Positions 1 to 4,781 of a DNA stretch of 6,065 nucleotides are shown piece after piece. Origin of the DNA: Parachlamydiaceae bacterium (GTDB taxonomy: Bacteria > Chlamydiota > Chlamydiia > Chlamydiales > Parachlamydiaceae); NCBI GenBank assembly GCA_013817115.1, contig JACDDG010000161.1, positions 1 to 6,065 of the forward strand, read 5' to 3'. Numbering within the stretch: the first letter of the stretch is position 1; every line of letters starts with the position of its first letter. Made by a program: the position numbers and the translations under genes. The notes beneath the pieces are model-generated. The model did no database searches, was not told where the DNA came from, and was given only the letters and a program-made list of their open reading frames with translations.

Positions 1-117
1 CTTCAGGACAAAGAGGTTTTCCAGTGGACTTGAGCAAGATATCTCTCCATTTGCATAGTAAAATCTTCTCATTATACCATGCGGAAAATTGAAGTCAATC
101 ACTTCATTTGCAAACCT
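1..117 (-). pseudogene. Possible remnant of a MORN/YwqK-like repeat protein, cut by the window edge
   Basis: A minus-strand frame of 39 codons is open from just after a TAG (118-120) to the window edge. It reads RFANEVIDFNFPHG, then IMRRFYYANGEI, then SCSSPLENLFVLK. The FYYANGEI stretch resembles the 'YY.NG.I' core of MORN/YwqK-type repeats, which is a resemblance judged from memory only. No good start is visible: the candidates are GTG at 102 and ATG at 72, neither with a well-placed Shine-Dalgarno. Just upstream, in a different minus frame (102-167), lies a stretch containing NATFYDYYRGLQ that ends in TGA, which could be the same protein before a frameshift. I therefore read it as a decayed or 5'-truncated gene. 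It could equally be chance; the best competing plus frame here is about 28 codons. Confidence 0.3.
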
Positions 118-267
118 CTATAATAGTCATAAAATGTAGCATTGCCGACTGTAGCTCGGGATTGAAATTATGGTTACTTGATCTTTTTTTTGCAATTGAT
201 AGAAGCCTTGAAAAATGAAGAAGATGCTCAAACATTTTTTGGTGAGAATTTAGGTGCAAAAAAAGAG

Positions 268-332
268 GTTCCCCTGCCGGGGAACAACCGGACCCATGCT
301 ATACCCATAGCTGTGCTACCGCTTGCTATGGG
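268..332. repeat. Two adjacent GC-rich inverted repeats
   Basis: GTTCCCC at 268-274 pairs with GGGGAAC at 279-285 around a 4-nt loop. CCCATAGC at 304-311 pairs with GCTATGGG at 325-332 around a 13-nt loop. The block is clearly richer in GC than its flanks and is not followed directly by a T run, so it is unlikely to be a simple terminator. The compact, self-complementary design in a gene-free stretch suggests a dispersed intergenic repeat. Whether other copies exist cannot be told from this window. Confidence 0.5.
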
Positions 333-540
333 CTACAAAATGATTTTTAGGTTATGTTTTAAGCTGCAAAAATTTTTTTTTAAAAAAGATTGAGTTAAAA
401 GTGTGATCGGAATGATGAGCTGAGCTACTTTTTGGTCAAAGCCTTTTGTGCCCTCCTAAATAACTTAAATGCAACTCGTTGATAATTAATGGTTTAAAAT
501 TTGCAATGTTATTTCCCGATAGGGGGGCCGAAGGCTCTGA

Positions 541-580
541 CTTGCTCTGTGTTCTCTGTCTGTGATCTCTGTGGTTGAAA
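541..580. repeat. CTCTGTG short-period repeat of the widespread intergenic type
   Basis: CTCTGTG occurs at 545-551 and 567-573, with a variant CTCTGTC at 554-560, followed by GTGGTTGAAA. On the minus strand one frame reads NHRDHRQRTQ and another TTEITDREHR. Low-complexity patterns of this NHRDHREHRE/TTEITEITE kind are, from memory, common as spurious ORFs in intergenic DNA of many unrelated bacteria. The site is therefore best taken as a copy of that repeat class and not as coding sequence. Confidence 0.45.
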
Positions 581-611
581 TAAATTACCACAAAGCAGCG
601 TATTCGTTTGG

Positions 612-627
612 CGAGTTTTGCTCACTT
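612..627 (+). repeat. 16-nt repeat, copy 1 (inverted partner at 4390-4405)
   Basis: CGAGTTTTGCTCACTT at 612-627 is the exact reverse complement of AAGTGAGCAAAACTCG at 4390-4405. A perfect 16-nt match between two gene-free stretches 3.8 kb apart is unlikely by chance, though AT-rich sequence weakens the argument. Copy 1 also sits inside a weak hairpin, GGCGAG (610-615) with CTCGCC (637-642). Confidence 0.4.
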
Positions 628-813
628 CTTGTTAGCCTCGCCTAGTCTATTTTTATTTTTCAAACTAATTTTCTTCCGATTTGCTCAACACCTTTTAAAG
701 CTTGTGTTTCTTTTTGATCTTATTCTGTTGATCAAAAAAAATAAATATGATACGTTATATTGTATTAAACAAAACATGCTTCTTGAATAAGAGGTTATAA
801 AGGGAGATATTCT

Positions 814-1440
814 ATGATTACAAATGTTAATAGCACTAATGTCAGTAATGAAAATAATTTTGACGTAAATTCTTCTAATAATACACAGTTATTAGTTGTT
901 GAGACAAAGGCTGTCGCACTTATTCAACCAATGGGACTTGTAGTTCAAGACAAATTACAAGCTGTCGGCGAATTGCTTGCAAATTACGAGTCCAATGACC
1001 TTGCATTAATCCGAAATGTCCAAGTTATTGCCAACTCAATCGTATCTTTAACAGATAATCCAGTAGCCCAGCGAGCTATTTTAGAGCGTTATCTTAATAC
1101 AGCTCGCACAACTGCAAAAATTATTCAAAAAACTGAAGAGCGCAAGCAAATCACTGCGATTGTTTCACTGCAAAAAGAGCAAATGGAGTTAGCACTCCCC
1201 GGTAAAATTGAAGAATTTAACCAATCGATTGTTTTGCATAAGAGCGCTTTGGAGCAAAGTTTTCAAAGCACAATCTTTCATCAACAAGCTACAATTGAAG
1301 TGTTAGAAAACCGCATAGAAGATAACGACAATGAGACCATCTCAAAAGAACAAAAGAGAGTTCAGTGTGAGCAAAAAATTACTAAGCTAAAAGAAGAAGT
1401 GGAAGCGCTTAAGTATGAAAAAAGTACTCTTCACCTTTAA
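814..1440 (+). CDS. Hypothetical protein with Asn/Ser-rich N-terminus and C-terminal coiled coil
   Basis: This is a 208-residue protein of no family I recognise. The ATG start is supported by AGGGAG at 801-806, seven bases upstream. Residues 1-25 are unusually rich in Asn, Ser and Thr and look disordered. Residues about 26-100 form a mixed, moderately hydrophobic region (LLVVETKAVALIQPMGLVV near its start) with no segment long or hydrophobic enough to be a clear membrane span. From about residue 103 to the end the composition is Lys/Glu/Gln-rich with heptad-like spacing, strongest after residue 150 (IEVLENRIED; KLKEEVEALK), so a coiled coil is likely. There is no obvious Sec signal peptide. 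It lies 178 nt upstream of three paralogs in the same direction and is not detectably homologous to them, although all are coiled-coil proteins. A disordered polar N-terminus would suit a type III secretion substrate, but that is only inference. Confidence 0.85.
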   Translation: MITNVNSTNVSNENNFDVNSSNNTQLLVVETKAVALIQPMGLVVQDKLQAVGELLANYESNDLALIRNVQVIANSIVSLTDNPVAQRAILERYLNTARTTAKIIQKTEERKQITAIVSLQKEQMELALPGKIEEFNQSIVLHKSALEQSFQSTIFHQQATIEVLENRIEDNDNETISKEQKRVQCEQKITKLKEEVEALKYEKSTLHL

Positions 1441-1618
1441 CAGATGAAGAGGCCGACAGCAGAAAAGCTAAAACAATAAATTTGAAAAAAGTAATTTTTT
1501 ATGTATGAAAAAAAAACTCGTCATGGTGTCCTGGTCATGATTAACAAAAGAAAAATTTAAAAATTGAAATTTAAAAGTTAAAAAACAATGAAACAATTTA
1601 CAAAAAAAGGAATAAACA

Positions 1619-2215
1619 ATGGAACCTGTTATTAGAGGCGTAGTGCCAACAATTATTGAGAGCATAATTCCGGTTGAAAACATACCGTTGCAAGAATTGC
1701 CGGAGTATTACACTGCTCTCGCGGTCAAGGCTAAAGACATTTATAATCTTTGGGAGCAAGCTTTACAGAATAGTGCTGTAGTAGAAAATGCTTTCGAAGA
1801 TAACGTGCAAGGTGATGAGGATTTTGCAGAAACTTTTGAGGGAGCTTTAAATGTTGCAGCTAGAGAAATTGAGTTATTAAAGGAAGAAAATATACATTTA
1901 AAAAATCAGAAGATTGAAATCACTAAAGCTGCAGACGAAAATGCTAAGTCCGCTCAAGAGCGAATTTCTGAATTGGAGAAAGTAATTGCTCTGCAAAATA
2001 AAGACAATAAAATACTGAAAAAAACGATTGCTATTCAAGGAAAGGCAATCGAGACTTTTGAAACAGTTTGTCAACAAGTTGCGAGCTTTCCGTGTTCCCA
2101 TGGTAGTGATTTTGCGCCATCATTTATGGAGCCACGTTGGGGAATCCTTCAAAATCAAGTAAGAGAAACTCAAAAGCAACTTATTGCGCAATTAAAAAGC
2201 TTAGAAACAAAATAA
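1619..2215 (+). CDS. Tandem paralog 1: constant-head, variable-tail coiled-coil protein
   Basis: This is a 198-residue soluble-looking protein of unknown function. The start is fixed by AAGG at 1607-1610, eight bases before ATG, and by the same MEP start in both sister genes. Residues 16-85 are the constant block, opening with IIPVENIPLQELPEYYTAL and including NLWEQALQNSAVVENAFE. Residues about 83-150 are Lys/Glu-rich with heptad spacing (LLKEENIHLKNQKIEITKA; ERISELEKVIALQNKDN), a probable coiled coil. Residues about 152-170 form a linker unlike those of the sisters (CQQVASFPCSHGSDFAPSF). Residues 172-198 are a conserved end box, PRWGILQNQVRETQ. No signal peptide or membrane span is seen. Compared with the second paralog it carries seven extra residues at 127-133. 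The constant head would suit a shared partner or secretion/chaperone signal and the variable tail a distinct target; that is speculation. Confidence 0.85.
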   Translation: MEPVIRGVVPTIIESIIPVENIPLQELPEYYTALAVKAKDIYNLWEQALQNSAVVENAFEDNVQGDEDFAETFEGALNVAAREIELLKEENIHLKNQKIEITKAADENAKSAQERISELEKVIALQNKDNKILKKTIAIQGKAIETFETVCQQVASFPCSHGSDFAPSFMEPRWGILQNQVRETQKQLIAQLKSLETK

Positions 2216-2256
2216 TGCCCGAATGGTCTAAATTTTAAATTATTTGGTAAGTTCAA

Positions 2257-2296
2257 GGAATTCAATTCTGGATGATAGCCGGAATGCCGAAATTCC
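2257..2296. repeat. Two-tier hairpin between paralogs 1 and 2
   Basis: Outer arms GGAATT (2257-2262) and AATTCC (2291-2296) enclose an inner stem, ATTCTGG (2265-2271) with CCGGAAT (2279-2285), with one G-T wobble and a 7-nt loop. It starts about 40 nt after the stop of the upstream gene. No T run follows, so it is not a classic intrinsic terminator. It could be an mRNA-stabilising or processing element, or a small dispersed repeat. The gap after paralog 2 has no counterpart. Confidence 0.4.
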
Positions 2297-2345
2297 ATCA
2301 ATAAATCATTAAAAACAAATGAAAAAATACAATAAGGAATAAACA

Positions 2346-2966
2346 ATGGAACCTGTTATTAAAGGCGTAGTGCTACCAATTATTGATAGCATAATTCCGG
2401 TTGAAAACATACCGTTGCAAGAATTGCCGGAGTATTACACTGCTCTCGCGGTCAAAGCTAAAGACATTTATAATCTTTGGGAGCAAGCTCTTCAGAATAG
2501 TGCTGTAGTAGAAAATGCTTTCGAAGAAAACCTTCAAGGTGATGAGAATTTTGCAGAAACTTTTGAGGGAGCTTTAAATGTTGCAGCTAGAGAAATTGAG
2601 TTTTTAAATGGTGAAAATATACATTTAAAAAATCAGAAACTTGAGATTATTAAAGCTGCAGACGAAAACGCTAAGTCCGCCCAAGAGCGCATTAATGAGT
2701 TGGAGAAAGTAGTTGCTTTACAAAAAGAAATGATCGCTATTCATGAAAAAGCGATTACCACTTTTGAAACAGTCACTCAGGAAATTGCAAACAATCCAAT
2801 GATTTATTACGGTTCATATTATGGAGGGTTAAATAATGGAGGCTCCAATTCGCGTGACATTTTTTTTCGTTCGACTTATTACAATTTTGATGTGCCTCGT
2901 TGGAATATCTTAAAAAATCAAATTGAAGAAACACGATTGCACCAGCTAGAGCTATTAAAAAAGTGA
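2346..2966 (+). CDS. Tandem paralog 2: constant-head, variable-tail coiled-coil protein with Tyr/Gly linker
   Basis: This is a 206-residue protein of unknown function. AAGGA at 2334-2338 lies seven bases before ATG. Residues 16-85 form the constant block, almost identical in DNA to that of paralog 3 (3 differences in 210 nt by hand count). The coiled coil (about 83-145) is one heptad shorter than in the sisters: ALQKEMIAIHEKAI here against a form seven residues longer. The linker, about residues 150-183, is the longest of the three and is strikingly rich in Tyr, Gly, Asn and Ser (MIYYGSYYGGLNNGGSNSR). It looks flexible or aggregation-prone. The C-terminal box PRWNILKNQIEETR at 184-197 is kept. 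No signal peptide or membrane span is seen. It ends in AAG TGA with no clear terminator, 95 nt before the third paralog, so co-transcription is plausible. Confidence 0.85.
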   Translation: MEPVIKGVVLPIIDSIIPVENIPLQELPEYYTALAVKAKDIYNLWEQALQNSAVVENAFEENLQGDENFAETFEGALNVAAREIEFLNGENIHLKNQKLEIIKAADENAKSAQERINELEKVVALQKEMIAIHEKAITTFETVTQEIANNPMIYYGSYYGGLNNGGSNSRDIFFRSTYYNFDVPRWNILKNQIEETRLHQLELLKK

Positions 2967-3061
2967 GCAAACTAAAAAAAATTAGGTCAAATTTAAATTT
3001 TAAGAAAGAGGGCTAATTAAAATTCATTCATTAAATAATTTACAAAAAGAAGGAGTAAACA

Positions 3062-3655
3062 ATGGAACCAATTAGAGGCGGAATGCAAACAATTATTGGA
3101 AGCATAATTCCGGTTGAAAACATACCTTTGCAAGAATTGCCGGAGTATTACACTGCTCTCGCGGTCAAAGCTAAAGACATTTATAATCTTTGGGAGCAAG
3201 CTCTTCAGAATAGTGCTGTAGTAGAAAATGCTTTCGAAGAAAACGTACAAGGTGATGAGAATTTTGCAGAAACTTTTGAGGGAGCTTTAAATGTTGCAGC
3301 TAGAGAAATTGAGTTTCTAAATGGTGAAAATACACATTTAAAAAATCAGAAGATTGAGATCACTAAAGCTGCATACGAGAACGCTAAGTCAGCATGGAAT
3401 CACATTATTGAGCTGAAAGAAGTTGTCGTTTCACAGAATTCTGAAATTGAAAGGCTTAGAAAAATTATAGCTATTCAAGAAAAAGCAATAGTAACTGTAG
3501 AAACAGTCCTACAAGGAATTCCTACTTCACCAGTCCCCCTCTTTCTTAGCTCCTGTTTTTATAGATGTTGCGATTATTATAATCCTCGATTGGAAATACT
3601 AAAAAATGTAGTTAAAGAAACGCGAAAGCAAGAGCTAGAGTTTTTTAAAGGCTGA
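3062..3655 (+). CDS. Tandem paralog 3: constant-head, variable-tail coiled-coil protein with Cys-containing linker
   Basis: This is a 197-residue protein of unknown function. It has the strongest Shine-Dalgarno of the array, AAGGAG at 3050-3055, six bases before ATG. Its first 15 residues differ most from the sisters (MEPIRGGMQT, one codon shorter). Residues 15-84 are the constant block. The coiled coil (about 82-149) has been rewritten from residue 105 on: AYENAKSAWNHIIELKEVV where the sisters keep ADENAKSAQERI. The linker, about residues 151-174, is Pro- and Cys-containing and aromatic (SPVPLFLSSCFYRCCDYYN). The end box is PRLEILKNVVKETRKQ. Its patchwork similarity, first to paralog 2, then to paralog 1, then to neither, suggests recombination between copies. 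No signal peptide is visible. A large palindromic repeat begins about 200 nt downstream. Confidence 0.85.
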   Translation: MEPIRGGMQTIIGSIIPVENIPLQELPEYYTALAVKAKDIYNLWEQALQNSAVVENAFEENVQGDENFAETFEGALNVAAREIEFLNGENTHLKNQKIEITKAAYENAKSAWNHIIELKEVVVSQNSEIERLRKIIAIQEKAIVTVETVLQGIPTSPVPLFLSSCFYRCCDYYNPRLEILKNVVKETRKQELEFFKG

Positions 3656-3858
3656 CAAATTTAAGTCAAGCAAAGATCAAAGTTTTAAATTTTTTATGCT
3701 CATCTTTATGCATGCCAATTCCCTGCAGTGACAGCAAAGGAGTTATTGATTATACGCAAGGGTGCAATTAAAAGCCTCGAGCTAAGAGAAAATGATTCTT
3801 TTGGCCAAATAGTAATCATCGCTTATTTGCTTTTTTTCTAAAGAATATGTAGAGCTAT
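3656..3858. other. Intergenic spacer after the paralog array
   Basis: No supported gene or terminator is seen. A short open stretch with TTG at 3746 behind AAGGAG (3737-3742) reads about 30 residues to a TAA in front of the large palindrome. The spacing of 3 nt is poor and the peptide resembles nothing I know. A 19-codon ATG frame at 3712 lacks a Shine-Dalgarno. Either could be gene debris. Confidence 0.4.
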
Positions 3859-4151
3859 GATTAATCCCGGAGGGCTGACACGTTACAGCCCAGGCTGAAG
3901 CGCAGTCCCGGAGGGCTAAGCAAAGCCTGGGACCTTTGGAGATAGCGCCAAAGCCCCGGAGGGCCGACACATGTCTAAATTTTATCATCTTAAAAACTAT
4001 ACCTCGGCTCAAATATTATTGTTGAAATATTTCAGCAATGTGTCGGCCCTCCGGGGCTTTAGCGCTATCTCCAGAGGTCCCAGGCTTTGCTTAGCCCTCC
4101 GGGACTGCGCTTCAGCCTGGGCTGTAACGTGTCAGCCCTCCGGGACTAATC
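3859..4151. repeat. Large inverted repeat: 114-nt arms, 65-nt AT-rich spacer
   Basis: The left arm 3859-3972 and right arm 4038-4151 are reverse complements with three mismatched positions by hand comparison (3864/4146, 3936/4074, 3949/4061). The arms are GC-rich against AT-rich flanks and spacer. Each arm carries three copies of a CCCGGAGGGC core (left arm: 3866, 3907, 3955), the outer two extended to CCCGGAGGGCYGACAC. Each also has an internal stem, CCCAGGCT (3889-3896) with AGCCTGGG (3924-3931). Read outward, both arms give the same spurious peptide (VSALRGF, then LCLALRDCASAWAVTCQPSG). From memory, similar CCTCCGGG/CCCAGG repeats fill intergenic DNA of several environmental bacterial groups. 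There is no transposase and no clear target-site duplication. It could be a MITE-like element, a head-to-head pair of single repeats, or a structured RNA. Confidence 0.9.
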
Positions 4152-4195
4152 TTAGATTATTTCTTTATAACAAAGGCTAATTAGGAGGCATTTCT

Positions 4196-4240
4196 ATGAA
4201 AATATTCACATGCTTTTGGATAGGCATCTCATCAAATTAA
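4196..4240 (+). CDS. 14-codon mini-ORF with a perfect Shine-Dalgarno
   Basis: AGGAGG at 4183-4188 (preceded by TT) lies seven bases before ATG, the best ribosome-binding site in the window. The frame encodes MKIFTCFWIGISSN and stops at TAA. It sits in the 109 nt between the large inverted repeat and the palindrome at 4261. The peptide is short, hydrophobic and begins like a signal peptide or small membrane peptide. It could be a leader peptide, a small peptide gene, or the surviving 5' end of a gene whose body was replaced by repeat sequence. Translation is untested and chance cannot be excluded. Confidence 0.3.
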   Translation: MKIFTCFWIGISSN

Positions 4241-4260
4241 TTTTGCCAATGATAAAAGGA

Positions 4261-4341
4261 TCAGTCCCCGCGGGTGTGCGCGAGAAAAATCCGAGAAGCG
4301 CAGCTTCAAAGTTTTTTATCGCGCAAACCCACGGGGACTGA
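4261..4341. repeat. 81-nt GC-rich palindrome with apical hairpin
   Basis: Arms 4261-4289 and 4313-4341 are complementary over 29 nt with three mismatches, opening with TCAGTCCCC and closing with GGGGACTGA. The loop contains a further stem, GAAGC (4295-4299) with GCTTC (4303-4307) around GCA, so the whole can fold as one long hairpin. No T run follows on the plus side. It stands alone with no gene inside and looks like a dispersed palindromic intergenic repeat. Bidirectional transcription stop or mRNA stabilisation are alternatives. Confidence 0.75.
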
Positions 4342-4370
4342 CAGTTACATTTCTATTTGTTGAACTAAAA

Positions 4371-4475
4371 AATTAAAAGTGTAAGTAATAAGTGAGCAAA
4401 ACTCGACATGCAAATAGAAGATTTATTATAATATTCCTTTTCCCTTCATGTCAACGTCAACATACACTTTTAATT
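4371..4475. repeat. 13-nt perfect inverted repeat, 79-nt spacer
   Basis: AATTAAAAGTGTA at 4371-4383 is the exact reverse complement of TACACTTTTAATT at 4463-4475. The spacer contains the 16-nt sequence AAGTGAGCAAAACTCG (4390-4405) that recurs inverted at 612-627. The short core TTAAAAGTGT also occurs at 395-404, about 200 nt before that other copy. The arms could be termini of a small repeat unit, but no target duplication is visible. Confidence 0.45.
4390..4405 (-). repeat. 16-nt repeat, copy 2
   Basis: AAGTGAGCAAAACTCG is the exact reverse complement of 612-627. It lies inside the 13-nt inverted repeat at 4371-4475. Confidence 0.4.
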
Positions 4476-4621
4476 ACGCCCTATGCGAAATGCTAATATC
4501 TTTTTTATTGCATTAAAAAAGTAGATTTGATAATGTTATTCATTCAGAGTTAATTAGAGAGCCGCAAACGATTTAAGAGTTTTTTTTGGGGTTAGTCACA
4601 ATAAGAAAGGCCCTGCTATTA

Positions 4622-4661
4622 TCCCAGCAGTGGGCAAAACTTTGCCGTCAACTGGCTGGGA
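4622..4661. promoter_or_regulatory. GC-rich stem-loop upstream of the 4782 gene
   Basis: TCCCAG (4622-4627) pairs with CTGGGA (4656-4661). CAGT (4628-4631) pairs with ACTG (4651-4654), leaving G4655 bulged. An inner stem, GGCAAA (4633-4638) with TTTGCC (4641-4646), closes a 2-nt loop. It is by far the most stable fold near the operon and lies 120 nt before the start codon. It could act in the 5' leader of the mRNA, stop upstream transcription, or be another dispersed repeat. No T run follows directly, so a standard terminator is not supported. Confidence 0.4.
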
Positions 4662-4675
4662 GGCATAAAAAGATT

Positions 4676-4693
4676 TTCGGGACATAACCCGAA
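4676..4693 (-). terminator. Small hairpin, terminator-like on the minus strand
   Basis: TTCGGG (4676-4681) pairs with CCCGAA (4688-4693) around a 6-nt loop. Read on the minus strand it is followed by AAAATCTTTTTATGCC, which is U-rich, as for a weak intrinsic terminator. No minus-strand gene lies nearby to need it. On the plus strand it is followed by A-rich sequence. It may instead form part of the leader fold together with the hairpin at 4622-4661. Confidence 0.25.
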
Positions 4694-4781
4694 GTTCTAA
4701 AAAAAGAAAAAGTGAAAGCTTCACAAAATGGAAAGCTTCATGCTTTAAGTTAAAAAATTATTAAATGGAGAGTGAGAAGAT

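Larger units (their letters stand above)
118..813. other. Gene-poor region with GC-rich hairpins and dispersed-type repeats
   Basis: No convincing intact gene lies in this 0.7-kb stretch. The two longer plus frames (178-393 and 608-790) both begin with TTG and lack a Shine-Dalgarno. The first runs through a hairpin repeat and the second is a Leu/Phe-rich reading of T-rich DNA. The stretch holds the hairpins at 268-332, an A/T homopolymer run near 368-387 (including nine T at 373-381), the CTCTGTG repeat at 541-580, and one copy of a 16-nt sequence (612-627) that recurs inverted at 4390-4405. The promoter of the gene at 814 should lie at its right end, but I see no confident -35/-10 pair. Confidence 0.5.
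1595..3655 (+). repeat. Tandem array of three duplicated gene units with shared leaders
   Basis: Three units of about 0.6-0.7 kb follow one another in the same direction. Each consists of a leader and a coding region. The leaders match: AATTTAC, an A-rich run, then AAGGAATAAACA or AAGGAGTAAACA right before ATG (1595-1618, 2327-2345, 3037-3061). The strongest identity is in the 210-nt coding blocks 1664-1873, 2391-2600 and 3104-3313. By hand I count 3 differences between copies 2 and 3, and 7 between copy 1 and each of the others. The intergenic gaps shrink from 178 to 130 to 95 nt and are otherwise dissimilar. The pattern shows local gene duplication with either recent origin or continuing homogenisation of the 5' part. 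Confidence 0.85.
4342..4781. other. Leader region of the two-gene operon, with several small repeats
   Basis: This stretch has no supported gene. It holds a 13-nt inverted repeat (4371-4383 with 4463-4475) enclosing copy 2 of the 16-nt repeat. Then come an AT-rich stretch, a GC-rich hairpin (4622-4661), a second hairpin (4676-4693) and a 10-nt direct repeat GAAAGCTTCA (4714-4723, 4731-4740). The promoter for the gene at 4782 is probably here. The only candidate I see, TTGCAT with GATAAT 15 nt later near 4510-4536, is weak. Confidence 0.45.

Noticed and set aside
178..393. 71-codon plus-strand frame as a gene
   Set aside because: It starts with TTG, has no Shine-Dalgarno, and half of it is the translation of a hairpin repeat and a T-rich run.
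728..761. Promoter for the gene at 814 (TTGATC at 728 with TATGAT or TATATT downstream)
   Set aside because: The spacings are 12 and 22 nt, and the 17-nt alternative TACGTT is a poor -10. AT-rich sequence gives many such partial matches.
608..790. 60-codon Leu/Phe-rich frame as a membrane peptide
   Set aside because: It has a TTG start without a Shine-Dalgarno, and the hydrophobic composition follows from T-rich DNA. It overlaps the 16-nt repeat and probably the promoter of the gene at 814.
1500..1560. Terminator after the gene at 814 (TCATG and CATGA near 1520-1540)
   Set aside because: The possible stem is about five pairs, AT-rich, and not followed by a T run.
3782..4012. Minus-strand frame through the left arm of the large inverted repeat
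   Set aside because: The core peptide is a translation of the repeat and appears again in the mirror-image frame on the plus strand, which is typical of spurious ORFs in palindromic repeats.
3971..4180. Plus-strand frame through the right arm of the large inverted repeat
   Set aside because: For the same reason as its mirror image: it has no Shine-Dalgarno and most of its sequence is the repeat arm.
3859..4341. CRISPR array or insertion sequence
   Set aside because: The repeats are inverted and not regularly spaced direct repeats, and there is no transposase, no cas gene and no clear target-site duplication.
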